A DNA stretch of 64,000 nt from Myxocyprinus asiaticus (Eukaryota; Chordata; Actinopteri; Cypriniformes; Catostomidae): NCBI RefSeq assembly GCF_019703515.2, contig NC_059368.1, positions 34,436,735-34,500,734 of the forward strand, given 5' to 3'. The position numbers and the translations under genes are program-made. Under the pieces are notes generated by a model. It saw only the letters and a program-made list of their open reading frames with translations. It did no database searches and was not told the DNA's origin. Shown piece by piece: positions 1 to 12,716 of the stretch; position 1 is the stretch's first letter; each line of letters begins with the position of its first letter.

Positions 1-422
1 TTTAAGTGGAAGAATACGTCACATGGTCTTTCTGACCATGTAGAGAGTCTTCAAGGTAGATCCTACCCAACGGGGGAGGAGTTACTACAAACATGGAGAC
101 TGGGGCAGAGGGGTTCTGCCCAAGGAAGACGCAGTTTGCCAACAGGGAAACGAATTAGCGGAAGATATATATCGCATGGGGTTAGCCTTACAGGGAACCG
201 CCACATGCGGAGCACCTACCCCAGAACAGGACTCTTAGTTAGCATGTGTACTGGGCCGGCAGCGAGTCTCTCCCGAGAACTCGACTGCCACAGGGCTCGG
301 AGGAAGTCAACCAGGGAACAAAGTTTGTGAACACTACTGGGAATTAATGGCACACATCTTCAGCTCAAAAGGAGGTGGAAGGCGCTATGTGCAAGCAATA
401 CAGCTGGCCGGCTATCCCGGGA

Positions 423-1605
423 TTATCTGCTTGTATTGCGTGCCACTACCTGGGACGAAACCGGTTCCACCCGGAGGTTGTAGAACCTTGCAAAGGTGTT
501 GGGAGTTGCCCAGCCTGCTGCTCTGCAAATGTCTATTAGAGAGGCACCCCTGGCCAGCACCCAGGAGGCCGCTACACCCCTGGTAGAATGGGTTCGTAGC
601 CCTACCGGGGGCAGCATGTCCTGGGCGTAATATGCCATAGTTATGGCATCAATGAGCCAGTGGGCGATCCTCTGCTTGGAGACAGCGCTTCCTTTCCGCT
701 GTGCACCAAAGCAGACAAAGAGCTGCTCAGAGATCCTAAAGCTCTGCGTGCAATCCAAATAAATGCGTAAAGCGCGCACCGGACACAGCAACGATAGGGC
801 TGGGTCTGCCTCCTCCTGGGGCAGCGCTTTCAGGTTCACCACCTGGTCCCTAAAAGGGGTCGTGGGAACCTTGGGCATATAGCCCGGTCGGGGTCTCAGG
901 ATCATGTGATGGTAGCCCAGACCGGATTGCAGGCACGTTTCGCTGACAGAGAACACTTGCAGGTCTACTACCCTCTTGATGGAAGTGAGCGCAGTCAGGA
1001 GGGCAGTCTTCAAGGAGAGTGCCTTAAGCTCAGCTGACTGCAAAGGCTCAAAGGGGGGCTCTCTGTAGACCCTGAAGAACTACAGAGAGGTCCCATGAGA
1101 GAACGTGGCACAGTCTGGAGGGATTCAGCCTCCTGGCGCCTCTTAGAAACCTGATGATTAGGTCGTGCTTCCCTAAGGAATTACCGTCGACTGCGTCGTG
1201 GTGTGCTGCTATGGCGGCAATGTACACCTTCAAGGTGGAAGGGGACAGCCTCCCTTCTAACCTCTCCTGCAGGAAGGAAAGCACTGATACGAGTGCACAT
1301 CTCTGGGGGTCTTCCCATCGGGAAGAACACCACTTAGTCAACAGACGGCACTTAAAGGCATACAGGCACCTCGTAGAGGGGGCCCTAGCCTGAGTGATCG
1401 TGTCTACCACCGCTGAACCTGGGCGGATGCCTGGTGAACTGAATTGTGTAGCCGAGTCAGACGGTCCGGACCAGCCATCGCGACGGATTGGAAAGCGCAA
1501 GCCACGAGTCCAAGTTCCGTGCAAGGGGGACCAAAGGGACAACGTCGTCGGACGTACTGGCAGGTGGGGCCTCGCGGCAAGGCGGAGCTCGAGGTGCCAC
1601 ACCAT
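423..1605 (-). pseudogene. DIRS tyrosine recombinase, frameshifted
   Basis: The N-terminal half (1605-1048) holds the helical core-binding region and the C-terminal half (1043-423) the catalytic domain. Expected catalytic residues are visible: the first Arg in KRVVDL, the HSTR box (His-x-x-Arg), the Trp of AAGW, and the nucleophile Tyr in FARFYNL. The two halves are in different frames. The break lies in a run of six G on the plus strand near 1055-1060, where one extra base shifts the frame. The enzyme would integrate circular DIRS DNA without target duplication. With the frameshift and without RT it is a dead gene. The family call rests on motif layout and gag context. Confidence 0.85.
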
Positions 1606-2007
1606 GTCATGGCCGTGTTGAGTCTAGGGACATTGAAGCACTTACCTGGCTCCTTGTGACCACCCCCGGAACAGCCTGGGACAGGGGAGGAAGAGGCCTG
1701 TCCTCATGACCCGTGGAGACTGTCACATTGGGGGCTGATTTGTGCCACAGCTGGGCGCTCAGGGGCGGGAGACCACCGCTGGAGCGCCAAACCTGCCAAA
1801 TAGAGTGGTGAACGGTGGTTGTGATGATGGCCGTGCACACCAGATATGTGACCCAGGGAACAAGGTAACTGCTTTTGCTGAACTCTTGAGTACTGCAGCC
1901 ACTTGGGCATGCAACACAATTAAATGTAAAAGTGACAAAAAGATTCTCCTCCCGGCCTTCGACCGGGGGATGGAGAGGTCTGATTACCAGCTCCAGAGCA
2001 GCGGGTT

Positions 2008-2943
2008 TCATCGTCCCTGGGTCGCCCATCTCAAGTTTGCTTTGAAGCCTTTCACGGGTTCTTGGCAGCCGCAAGACAGTGGCATCTGCTTCCTGCAGTG
2101 GGCTCCACGCCGGAGCCGGGCCGAAGGGGCAGGCTGCAGCAGAGCCGGTGCAGTCACCGCAGGGGGACACCCTTGGCGACGAGCAGACGGAGTGCGGGAT
2201 CTTGAGCCGCGCTGGGGCAGGATATGCCGGATAGCCTCCATCTACTGCTCCACCATCGAGAACTGCTGGGCAAAGTCCTTGACGGTGTCACAGAATAGGC
2301 CAGCCTGGGAGATGGGGGCAGCAAGGAACCGTGTCCTGTTGGCCTCACCCATCTCGACCAGGTTGAGCCAAAGGTGGCGCTCCTGGACCACTAATGTGGA
2401 TATCGTCCGCCCGAGAGACCGCGCCATGACCTCCTTTGCTCAGAGAGCAAGGTCGGTTGCCGAACGCAGTTCCTGCATCAATCCCGGGGCAGAACTACCC
2501 TCGTGCAGTTCCTTTAGCACCTTGGCGGACTTTCAGGAGAGCCATGGTGTGCAGGGCGGAAGCGGCTTGTCCAGCGGCACCGTAGGCCTTGGCCATCAGA
2601 GATGAAGTAAACCTACAGGCCTTGGACGGGGGCTTTGGGCACCCGCACCAGGTGGCTGTGCTCTGCAGGCATAGGTGCACTGCGAGCGCCTTTATCCACC
2701 AGGGGATTGCCGAATAGCACTTGGCCGCCCCACCATTGAGGGTAGTGAGGGCGGGGAAGCTGAAAAGATCGGGAACAGGCAGTAAAAAAGTGCCTCCCAC
2801 GACCTTGTCAGTTCTTCATGCACTTCCGGGAAGACAGAAACGGGGGCGGGGCATGGCTTTGAGCAGTGCCGCGAGCCCAGGAACCAATAATCAAGCCGCG
2901 AGGGTTCAGGGAAGAGAGGAGGGTTCCACTCTAGCCGACGCAA
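2008..2943 (-). pseudogene. DIRS gag-like ORF1, broken
   Basis: Recognised by close similarity to the gag-like frame of copy B at 8607-9600: shared segments include PEVHEELTRSWEA, TLNGGAA and AYGAAGQAASALH. The frame changes between the 2943-2692 and 2800-2495 segments. A TAG at 2242-2244 stands where copy B has CAG (Gln), just before the MEAIRHILP segment. The product would be a structural protein of the DIRS particle. Its 5' end is truncated at the element edge, so the Cys/His-rich N-terminus seen in copy C is absent. Confidence 0.8.
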
Positions 2944-2990
2944 GACAGCAGAGGTGAATGAACAGTATTATCTTTACTCGTCTCTCACCT

Positions 2991-3028
2991 ACACACACAC
3001 ACAAACACACACACACACACACACACAG
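2991..3028. repeat. (CA)n microsatellite
   Basis: About 38 bases of CA dinucleotides with one AAAC interruption. Confidence 0.97.
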
Positions 3029-3807
3029 ATTCTGCATTTCTCAAACGGCATCAAAACACACAAGAACTTATAACACAGAGCTCAATGCAAATCTGCAGGA
3101 ATGTTAACTTTGCCTGCACTTTATGAACATAATCTTACATGTTTTTTGCTGCTGGCTTGCTGTCCACCACTTGCATTACAATTTCTATGATGGCGTTTCA
3201 TTCACTGGTTATATTTCACTTGTTGGGATTTGATGATAATTCAGTGGCACCATACAACACTGGCACAGCCACAGGGGGGCCTGGGTGGGCCGGTGCCACC
3301 CATTGGCATTCATGCCCACCGAATCATTGTCTTATGCCCCCTATTCCACCTACAGCCAAAAGCTTCCTCTAGCAACCATGAACAGCTAACATCAGAGGCT
3401 GTTGGGCTGGTTAATGTCTGCATTAAACTAGATCTCTCTCATTATAACAAACCTATTTACACTGTAAACACCCGATGCAGTGATGACACGCATTCAATTG
3501 ATGGGCATCACCTATCATGCAGCGGCTCCAACCACTTTATTTACCCCGTCTAATAAAATATTTGTAACAAATGTCATAAATGTGAATTGATTGCTATGAA
3601 TTGTATTAATTGTGCTATATATTTAAATAACTTCTAACCTGTCCATCAAAACCAGATCAGGATGTCTTAAGATGCTCAACTTGGATGTTAAAACACTTTC
3701 AAAATTTCTAAAACTCTAAACTCCGTCCACATGGTTATTTCACTAAGATAAAATAATTTTAATGACAAATATCATATGTATGAATTTATTGTGAATTTTG
3801 TTATTCT
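3029..3807. other. AT-rich spacer, no gene seen
   Basis: No recognisable element or protein. Frames of 77 and 107 codons on the plus strand overlap each other and resemble nothing I know. Confidence 0.5.
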
Positions 3808-4059
3808 CAAATCAAATCAAATCACTTTTATTGTCACACAGCCATATACACAAGTGCAATGGGGTGTGAAATTCTTGGGTGCAGTTCCGATCAACATAGC
3901 AGTCGTGACAGTGATGAGACATATACCAATTTACAATAACATCAATTTAAAACAGCACAATTTAAAGTCTAATATACACATAATTACACACAACAATATA
4001 CAAATAATAACATACACTGTACAGTATACAATACACACAATATAGATACACATTATTCA

Positions 4060-4063
<4 letters not shown>

Positions 4064-4112
<49 letters not shown>
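4064..4112. repeat. (TA)n microsatellite
   Basis: About 49 bases of TA repeats inside the LINE 3' untranslated region. Confidence 0.97.
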
Positions 4113-4115
<3 letters not shown>

Positions 4116-4500
4116 GTATATATAGAATGTACAGTAGGTTGTATTGTACTGTATTGACATTCAGGCTGTCAGTTGATAGTAAGTTGTTAAAAGAGAATAT
4201 AATATAATAATAATATAATTTATGACAGTCCGGTGTGAGATATAAGAGTAAGAGTAATAAAGTGCAGTGCTGATGTGATTTGATCGTGGGAGATCAAGAG
4301 TTCAAAAGTCTGATTGCTTGGGGGAAGAAGCTATCATGGAGTCGGCTGGTGCGGGTCCTGATGCTGTGATACCGCCTGCCTGATGGTAGCAGTGAGAACA
4401 GCCCATGGCTCGGTTGGCTGGAGTCTCTGATGATCCTCCGAGCTTTTTTCACACACCGCCTGATATATATGTCCTGGAGGGAGGTGATGTGTCTGGCAGT

Positions 4501-5151
4501 TCACACCACCCTTTGCAGTGCTTTGCGGTTGTGGGCTGTGCTATTGCCGTACCAGGTGGAGATGCAGCCAGACAGGATGCTCTCTACAGTGCAGGTGTAG
4601 AACTGTTTGAGGATGTGGTGGTTCATTCCAAACTTCCTCAGCCGTCTCAGGAAGAAGAGGCGCTGTTGAGCCTTCTTCACAACGGCCTCAGTGTGGACGG
4701 ACCATGTGAGTTCCTCAGTGATGTGGACACCCAGGAACTTGAAGCTGCTGACTCTCTCCACTGGTGCTCCATTGATGGTGATGGGACTGTGTTCTCTGTC
4801 TTTTCTTCTGAAGTCCACCACAAGCTCCTTTGTCTTACTGACGTTGAGGGAGAGGTTGTGCTCCTGACACCAGTGTGTCAGAGTGTGCACCTCCTCTCTC
4901 TAGGCTGTTTCATCATTGTCAGTGATCAGTCCTACCACCGTCGTGTCATCAGCAAACTTAATGATGGCATTGGAGCTATGTGTTGCCACACAGTCATGTG
5001 TGTACAAGGAATACAAGAGTGGGCTGAGAACACAGCCCTGTGGGGCTCCAGTGTTGAGGGTCAGTGATGAGGAGATGTTGCTGCCTATTCTAACCACCTG
5101 GCATCTGCTTGACAGGAAGTCCAGGATCCAGCTTTGCGGATATTCACCCAT
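4501..5151 (-). pseudogene. LINE reverse transcriptase C-terminal half
   Basis: Segment 5151-4900 carries [19 protein letters not shown] and the catalytic FADDTTVVG box (Asp-Asp intact). Segment 4890-4501 is the thumb, with LNVSKTKELVVDFR and FKFLGVHI. A frame break separates them near 4895. About 200 residues of upstream RT sequence are missing, so no active enzyme could be made. Confidence 0.85.
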
Positions 5152-5302
5152 CAGAAGGATCTGGTTACATCCGCTACAGAGACGGAGAGTGAACTAACCT
5201 CTGTAGCTTCGGCCGCGAGAGCTCTCTCCGCAAGGGTGGTGTTATTTCCCTCAAAACGAGTATAAAAAGTATTTAGCTCATCTGAGAGAGAGACAGCGGT
5301 GT

Positions 5303-6664
5303 TCATGGCGGAGTTTTTATTCCCTTTAAAGTCCGTGATGATGTTAATTCCCTGCCACATGCTTCTAGAGTTGGTGGTGTTAAACTGTCCTTCAATCTTG
5401 TCCCTGTACTGGCGTTTTGCTGTTCTTTTTTTCGGAGTGCATAACTGGCTTGTTTATGCTCCTCCGCATTCCCGGAATTGAAAGCGGAGGTCCGCACATT
5501 AAGTGCCGTGCGAACATCGCTATTTATCCATGGTTTCTGGTTCGGATAGATCCGTGTTGTTCTGGTCAGAACGATGTCCTCCACGCACTTTTTGATGAAA
5601 CACATTACGCTATCAGCGTAAAGCTCGATGTCGTCATCAGAGGCGGACCGGAACATCTCCCAGTCCGTGTGATTAAAACAGTCCTGTAGCATAGAGTCTG
5701 ATTGGTCCGACCAGCACTGGATCGTTCTGAGGGTGGGTGCTTCCTGTTTCAGTTTCTGCCTGTAAGCGGGCAGAAGCAGAATGGAAGAGTGGTCCGATTT
5801 GCCAAATGGTGGGCGGAGGAGGGATTTGAAGCCATCGCGGAAGGGAAGAGTAGCAATGGTCCAAAACCCGGTCCCCTCGTGTGTTGAAACTAATGTGCTG
5901 GTGGTATTTTTGTGCGACTGATTTGAAACTGGCTTTATTAAAGTCCCCGGTCACAATGAACGCGGTCTCAGGGTGCGCGGTTTCCTGCTCACTTATACTC
6001 CTATAGAGTTTCTTGAGTGCCCGGTCTGTGTCGGCTTGTGGGGGGAAGTACACAGCAGTGATAATGACCGCTGTGAATTCCCTCAGTAGCCAGAATGGTC
6101 GACACAGAAGCATGAGAAATTCCAGATCGGGAAAGCAGAAAGACTTGATAGAATGTACGTTCCTCTGATCACACCAGGATTTGTTGATCATAAAACATAC
6201 ACCACCACCTCTGCTTTTACCTGAGAGGTCTTTCGCTCTGTCCGCTCGGTGCACGGAGAACCCTGCGGGTTCAGTGGCTGAGTCTGGAATCTCCGCAGAC
6301 ATCCAAGTTTCTGTTAGGCAGATAATGCAGCAGTCCCTCATCTCTCGTTGGAAAGAGATCCGCGCTTTGTTTCTCTGACTCTGTTTCCCCTTTTCCTCCT
6401 GCGTTTCCACGTCCGGACTGCCCAGACAAAGGGCTCCGCTTGTGTGTTTGTAAACAGCGGGTCGGCATTGAGGAATTTGAAGTCTGGTTTACGGTGTGTA
6501 ATTGCTGAACCAATGTTCAAAAGTGTTTGTCTGTCGTAGACAATAAGGCAGACAACATCCAAGACAAAAAACATAAGAATTGTGAACAAAACAAACAAAA
6601 CACTACCATGTTGTTTCGGAGCTCGTAACGCAGCAGCCATACTCGGCGCCATCTTGAGTCTCAC
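5303..6664 (-). pseudogene. LINE endonuclease region, frameshifted
   Basis: An N-terminal segment starting at 6664 (with a hydrophobic stretch around residues 22-45) changes frame near 6340-6410 into the endonuclease. Endonuclease motifs seen: LTETWM (catalytic Glu), RGGGVCFMINK, AVYFPPQ, VTGDFN (Asp and Asn) and LDHCY near the end. The frame breaks again near 5690, then continues as the linker before RT (5692-5303, with PNQKPWINSDVR). This enzyme nicks target DNA to prime reverse transcription. The multiple breaks make it a pseudogene. Confidence 0.8.
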
Positions 6665-7945
6665 TCAAGATGACGAATATTCTATTCGTTGCATCTCATG
6701 ATGGCAGAAATAAGCTACTTGGAATTTATTTTCTATTATAAAATATGCTATAAAACTCCTAAACCTTTTAAACTACAGCATCTTTTTTTCCCCTTTACAA
6801 CTAAAATATAATGATGTTATTTCCAAATATATGCATGAATTTCTTGCTATGAATTTTATGTCATTACTAAGGGAAACGGTCACAGGCATAAAAAGCTCCA
6901 AATATTTTTCCACTTCCACTGAACTTTGTTTTTTTTCTCTCTTTCAGTGCTATCGCAACAGTGTGATCTCCCCCAATCTTTAATGAGAGTTGTGACGCAG
7001 TAGCACAAAAAAAAGAAGTAATTTTATGGACAGTAAACCATAGCAGCGACATAGCGACATTACCCATTTCCATCATTCTTAATCACCATTTTCATCCATC
7101 CAAAGGCAGCAAATTTTGCAAGAAGAAAAAAAAAAAAAAAAGTACAAATAACTAAATTAATCCTATGGTTAAAATGTCCATTCTGTTTTTTATATTAAAA
7201 GATAAAAATAAAAATCAAAGGTAAATCCCCCGAATCCTCATATAATTAAAATCTGTTGTCAGCCACAAGGCCTCCTAACGTTACATATGTTACGCATGTA
7301 AACTAAAATAAATGTCTGCCTGTACTTAAACACAAATATTGTTTATTGATATTTTAATATTCTTAAAGTAGACAACCTTCAGTAGCTAAATATCCTAAAT
7401 CCCATTGGAAACAATATGCTAACCATCAAAAAAGTAAAAGATTAATTTAAATAAAATGTTTACAGATCTCATGGAATTGATCAAATCTCTTGGCCCACCC
7501 ACCCAAAAGTTTCTGCCTACGACACTGCCATACAAAAGAGTGCAAATTACATTTCCTTTTGTTAAACTCCCCTATATTGTACAAGAAATATGTCCCATGA
7601 CGTTGGACACAACAGCATTTATGTTTATGTCACAGATATAGAGGGAGGCTTTAGAGACTGTGAGAATAAATACACAGCAGGTGCAGATAAAAGCTGGGCT
7701 TGACCAGTAAGACCTCACAGCAACACAAAAAAACATTTACCACTCGTTAAAACATTGGGGGAGCATTAGCAGCATGTGTCCAAAGCCCCCATGGCATGTC
7801 AGCTTAACTGAAAAGAGCCTTGGACACTGCTGTTTTGATGAAACTCAAATGTTCTCCTGGTGTGTAAAATGGAGTTTGATGTGGAAATCTTTGTGTATGA
7901 AGCTAATGTTTGTCTTTGACATTGTGGCTAAAAGACAGCTGACAG
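6665..7945. other. AT-rich spacer, no gene seen
   Basis: Only short frames and a poly(A) tract near 7125-7141. An 8-bp hairpin, ATCTTGAG with CTCAAGAT, sits at the LINE 5' edge (about 6651-6671). Nothing else recognised. Confidence 0.5.
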
Positions 7946-8290
7946 CAGTGGGTGGGCAGAGGCTTTACTTCACCAAAATCCCATCGGGTTTACAAGCTCT
8001 CACTTGGCTTACTTCTTATCTCACTGATAGAAAATATTTCAGTTGTTGCTCCTAAACTGTGGAACTCACTACCTCTTAATCTTTGCAATATCTCCTCTTT
8101 AACGGCTTTCAAGTCTCAACTAAAAACATATATTTTTTCTACACATTTTGAATCACCATCTCAGATTAAACAGATACATTATATTGATGTCTTGATACTG
8201 TGTGTGTGTGTGTTTGTATCAGTCTAATTGTATCAATGAAATATGCAAATTGTAAAGTGACCTTGAGTTTGGGATTAATAAATGTACTTT
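7946..8290 (+). mobile_element. L2-type LINE, 3' terminal fragment
   Basis: A 5'-truncated LINE end. The frame reads VVAPKLWNSLPLNLC followed by SLTAFKSQLKTYIF, the usual last residues of L2-type reverse transcriptase polyproteins. It is followed by a short untranslated tail with TGTAAAGTGACCTTGAG, a typical L2-type 3' end. A (TG)n run lies at about 8198-8213. Far too short for activity. Confidence 0.7.
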
Positions 8291-8466
8291 TTCTTGGCAA
8301 ATGTAACTGGAGTGGCTCCGTCACTTCACAACAGGGAAAAAGACATAAAGTCTTCAAATCTGAAAGAGTATGTTATACACATAGTTTATTTGTATGGCTA
8401 TATGTATTTTTTTATTTTGTTTTATTTTGTATAAGCCATTTATACAAAAACTAAATATAACTAAAT

Positions 8467-8546
8467 GGTCAGACATGTCCTCCAGATATGATGCTTGGAA
8501 TTGAGGTCAAACTGTTCAATCTTCGTTTCATCAGACCAGAGAATCT
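8467..8546 (-). mobile_element. Tc1-like transposase scrap
   Basis: Eighty bases read on the minus strand as ILWSDETKIEQFDLNSK followed by HHIW, the region around the first catalytic Asp (WSDE) of Tc1-like transposases. It is cut on both sides, with DIRS copy B beginning immediately to the right. No inverted repeats seen. Confidence 0.65.
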
Positions 8547-9604
8547 TGTTTCCCTATCTGTCACTCACTCGACGTTGTGTCGATGTAGTGACACTAGGGG
8601 TCACTCTTGGGAGCCCCAAACGGTGGTTGTGGTCGTTATCTCTCCGTTTCCGACGGCCACAATCGCTATCTTACGTGTCTGGGCACTGCCCATGCGGAGA
8701 CATCGTTCGTGTATGAGTCATGTCCTCATTCCGAGAACATGACCATGGCAACATTGCGGTTGCGGCTTGCTTTCGTAAGAAAGCAAGACACCCCAGCGGC
8801 TCCCCACACCGGTCCTTCTACCTACGGGTTTGAGGCCGCAACGGTTAGCACTGGGGGTGATTTGGGGATGTCAATGGGACCACCTCCACTGGGTATCCCC
8901 CCACGGACCTCCCATTCCCCAGCATGCTCGCTTGCCCCGATTGGGCTCTCGCACGAGACCGGCGGCTCGTCTCAGTGCGAGTTCGACTTCTCGTTCGGAG
9001 CTCCGGAAGACAATGAGTTATCGAGCGCAGCATCGGAGAGTGGACTCGTCCAGTCTGACGAAGAGGCTTTGGCTCAGCTTCCTCCTTTGGGAAAGGTCGC
9101 CCAGCCTCATGCCAACGCGGAAATGATGGACGTGCTTTCCCGGGTGGCTGCGAGCATCGGGCTAGAGTGGAACCCTTCACTCTGCCCTGAACCCTCAACG
9201 TTCGACGATCGGTTCCTAGGCACAGGGTGCCGCCCACGGCCACGCCCGTCCCCCGTTCCTTTCTTCCCGGAAGTGCATGAGAAGCTGACAAGATCGTGGG
9301 AGGCACCTTTTACTGCCCGATCCCGGACTTTCAGCTCCCCCGCTCTCGCTACGCTCAATGGCGGAGCGGCCAGGGGGTATTCGGTGATCCCCCAGGTGGA
9401 CAAGGCGCTTGCGGTGCACTTGTGTCCACAGAGCGCCACCACCTGGCGTGGGCGCCCGAGACTCCCATCCAGGGCCTGTAGGTTTACGTTGTCCCTGACG
9501 GCTAGAGCCTACGGTGCCGCTGGACAAGCTGCCTCCGCCCTGCACGCCATGGCTCTCCTGCAAGTACACCAAGCCAAGGCGCTAAAAGAACTGCACGAGG
9601 GTAG

Positions 9605-9670
9605 TGTAGGGCTTTACTGGTTGTTTAGATCAGTGTTACCATCAGCCATAATTAATCATTATTTACAGTT
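9605..9670 (-). repeat. 3' LTR remnant
   Basis: The first 48 bases match the start of the 11779 repeat with about four differences, then similarity fades by about 9670. Most of this LTR has been deleted. Confidence 0.65.
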
Positions 9671-10014
9671 CATACATTAGAGTTCACAGAGGTTTTATTG
9701 TCTGGACAGAGATTGAGGCACATCTGGGCATAGAACTTTTAGCTAAAACTAAAACTACATTCATCACACATAAACATTTCAAGTTATTGGAAGGCACAGC
9801 ATTAACCGTAACACAATCCTTTGTTGTTCTTTGGTCATAACACAAAATCAAAGTAGAACCTGACATTGGTTACTAGGAACAAAATTTTAGAGGAAAGGAG
9901 GGTTAAAGGTTAAAAGGCTTATCCTTGGAAATGATTGGGGTTAACCTGTGGGATGGGCTCAGACTGGTGTGTAAAACGCGGTATGAGGAGTGAGTCCAGT
10001 CTGGCCTGTAGGTG

Positions 10015-11322
10015 TTAAATGTACCTGTACATGACGTGCAATAATTGCGATGATCCAACCACTAAGGAGGAGCCATATGCAATCAAACTGATAGGGTGTT
10101 CTTGGTAAGATGACGATCTGCTCATGTGACTAGGAAATATAGTGGTCAAGCCAGTCGGTTTGAGACTGAACTTCACTAATTTCGTCCCTTCAGCCTGAAG
10201 CTGCTGTTGAAGGGTGTCATCAATGGTGAGGTTGTGACCTCTAAATGCGTCCATGATCTCAATTTCTGCGTCATGTTTGTTGACATTTGCTGAATCTCGA
10301 TTATTTGGGTCAAAGCGTTCTATGTCCCCTGCGAGGGACTCGAGTTGTCGGATGCGCAAGCCTTGGTGTCAGTATGACCACGGGTCGTCTGAGTCATCTG
10401 AAACACCATAGTCACTCAGATCACTATAGTGATGAGGATGACCTCCTCCCCTTCGTGGTGGGGAAGGAGTCCAGTCGACGCGTGGGGGTGGACCCCGGGT
10501 TGCATATGGCTCCCTGGCTAATGGGATCTTCGAGCCGCTTACACCACTCTGGGCTTGAAAATAATTGTCCCCCCTCCGTGGTGTGGAATCAGTCAGTTTG
10601 AAACGCAAGGTGGCGTGAATGAAAACTGACTGAGGAGGGCAACTGTAAGGAGGGGCACCTGCATCCAACCAGCGGGCCGCTGAAGGAGCTTGAAAGGTGT
10701 CTTGGAGGACGAAGTCAGAGACTGTACCACTAGGGGCAGCTTGGCTCCTAGCGTGTGTCCCTGGGTTTCTCAGGGGCACATTCCTACGAGTATCGCTAAA
10801 AAGGGGGCCCTCTTCTATGTCAGATGTTGTGCTGTGCATTTCAGCTGCACTTACCTGATCTGACTCGACTCTTAGCTGGACAGCTTGAAGCTGCCTGTGC
10901 AGGGTTTCGTTTTCCTCCTGCATCCGGGCATTATCTTCCTGTGCCTGGACTTTCTCAGCTTGGGTGCACCTAATTTCTTGGTGCAGGCTGAGATTTTCCT
11001 TCTGCACCACTTGGTAGCTGCTCTGCAGCTGGTTGAGCTGGGCCTGGTGCTCTGTGGTTTGCAGTTGGGTTTTGCGGTGATGAAGAAGGAACATTTGGGC
11101 CACTAGGTCCAGGATTATACTCTTTGGCTTCCTGACCAGGTTGTTGACATAATCAACTAGTTCCTGCAATGCTTCATCACAATGACTAATATTGTAGCCG
11201 TTAAGATTATCTCTCTCCTCTACGGAGAGATGGAGGACAGCAGCGACCACATCTTGCAGTGCTGGGTCGACTAACCTCTGTGGAGCTTCAGCTCCAGTCA
11301 TGCGGGGCGATTGGTGACTCAT
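10015..11322 (-). pseudogene. Gag-like coiled-coil protein of LTR element, one in-frame stop
   Basis: A 317-codon frame ends at TGA (10369-10371), then continues in the same phase for about 115 codons to 10015. Roughly residues 85-170 are Gln/Glu-rich and look like a coiled coil; residues 190-300 are Pro/Arg/Ser-rich. After the stop, RQLESLAGDIERFDPNN resembles the capsid-start motif of fish LTR-element gag proteins. The following sequence diverges quickly, as if deleted. The TGA may derive from CGA. It would form the particle core; identification is by position between LTRs and by this motif, so the family is uncertain. Confidence 0.6.
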
Positions 11323-11940
11323 TTTACTGGGGCAGTAAAAATTCTTGCGACACAGTGGCTCTGATAGCTTGTTGTTTTACAGTTTCTATTATGCTGACAT
11401 GAACGCACAGGTGAGAGGCTTCGACCTGTGGCTTACGGGCTACTGTTATGTAATGTGCGAATTTCACTGCATTCTCTCTTTGGTGGACGTCAATGAAGTG
11501 ACTTGGCACCTCTCTGTAACAATTAGATGAAAGCGTTAGGAGTTAAATAACAACAAAAGCAGGTTTTAAGCAGACTATCATAAATTTACCAACCCCTAAT
11601 TCACACTTAAGAGCACTTTCACACCACACTGGCTTATGTTTGGCAAGTTGTGAGAAGTCAATTGTCAAACAGAACCAAACTTTGCAGTAATGATTCAAAT
11701 TATTACTTTGGATTCTTATGCATACACACCGTGACAGAACTGGCACGTAGGATGCCTCACACGGGGCACTAATTATTATGTAGGGCTTAACTGGTTGTTT
11801 AGATCAGTGTTACCATCAGAAATAATTATTAATTATTTCTTTAGTTATGAATTAATATTTAAATTAATTAATTGAATCTAACTCAATAAAACCTCATATG
11901 GGGCTCCAGTAAATGTAGTGCACTACGTTTGGTTATTAGC

Positions 11941-11977
11941 AATAATTAATCATTATCAAAGATAATGATTAATTATT
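11941..11977. repeat. Perfect 17-bp palindrome, 3-base loop
   Basis: AATAATTAATCATTATC, loop AAA, then its exact reverse complement, inside the long LTR. Confidence 0.95.
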
Positions 11978-12365
11978 AAAATCAATAGAACATTGATTAT
12001 CAATTTTCAAAAACCAATAGAATATTAATAAGGATTAATTTTGATGGGGGACCACCCTGGAATCAGGGACTAATAACTAGATAGTATAACAGTCTCAATA
12101 TTAGATTGTTTTCTTAGGAAAATCGACATCCGAAGAATATCGATTTTCGGGAAAAAAAAACAATGAATGAAGGCTTGAATCCAAGCACTGACATCCCGTC
12201 AGCATGACACAGGTGTATGCAAAACAAACCAAAACACTTCACTTTGTAATATAATATCAATTAATAATTAATACAATGCAGTCAATAAACTTCCGACTTA
12301 CAACTACAAACTAAACAGTGATATGATTAGATAAGGAAATCAAAATAATCCTATAACACATGAGG

Positions 12366-12409
12366 GTGTGTGTGTGTGTGAGAGCGAGTGTGTGTGTGTG
12401 TGTGTGTGT
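12366..12409. repeat. (GT)n microsatellite
   Basis: Two GT runs separated by AGAGCGA. Confidence 0.95.
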
Positions 12410-12636
12410 AAGGAGGGACGCGCACTAAATGGCGGACGTGACTCTCGTGGAGAGTATGTCATGTGAGACTTCCGGCCAGAGAATATGGCCACAAATGTGG
12501 GCGGAGAGAAACCAGTCAATAGTGTCTACCAGTTACCACATGTATCCGCTTGTACGATAGCTTAGGGACAAAGCTGAGCTTTATCACAAAGCTATCTACT
12601 AGCCAAAAATGGGTCCGAGAATGTTTGTGAGGGATC

Positions 12637-12641
<5 letters not shown>

Positions 12642-12694
<53 letters not shown>

Positions 12695-12716
12695 TTAGTA
12701 CGAGAGAGAGAGAGAG
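12642..12716. repeat. (GT)n followed by (GA)n microsatellite
   Basis: About 50 bases of GT, a short spacer, then GA repeats at 12702-12716. Confidence 0.95.

Larger units (their letters stand above)
1..2960 (-). mobile_element. DIRS-like retroelement, copy A (3' part; runs off the left edge)
   Basis: Read on the minus strand, this block runs gag remnant (2943 to 2008), a linker (2007 to 1606), tyrosine recombinase (1605 to 423) and a 3' tail (422 to 1). The tail matches the tail of copy C at about 56.5-56.9 kb. DIRS elements are retroelements that integrate with a tyrosine recombinase instead of a DDE integrase. Reverse transcriptase and RNase H, normally between gag and recombinase, are missing, so the copy is internally deleted. 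Its right edge starts inside gag, so the 5' terminal repeat is also gone. The linker at 1606-2007 has no intact gene. Non-functional. Confidence 0.85.
3808..6664 (-). mobile_element. Rex1/L2-like LINE with internal deletion
   Basis: A non-LTR retrotransposon on the minus strand, with an apurinic-type endonuclease followed by a reverse transcriptase tail. The 3' end (low coordinates) finishes in short repeats of the ATTTG type (CAAAT repeats on the plus strand at 3808-3825) instead of poly(A), as in L2/CR1-type LINEs. The central RT region (fingers and motif A) is deleted near 5151. The 3' untranslated region holds a (TA)n tract. Assignment to Rex1/L2 rather than another CR1-superclade family is from protein resemblance. 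Inactive. Confidence 0.8.

Noticed and set aside
1742..2605. 287-codon plus-strand frame
   Set aside because: Antisense shadow of the DIRS gag and linker; the minus strand matches copies B and C.
4405..5067. 220-codon plus-strand frame
   Set aside because: Antisense of the LINE reverse transcriptase, whose FADD motif lies on the minus strand.
8845..9572. Minus-strand frames of 111-153 codons
   Set aside because: Antisense of the DIRS gag-like gene; GC-rich coding sequence opens several frames.
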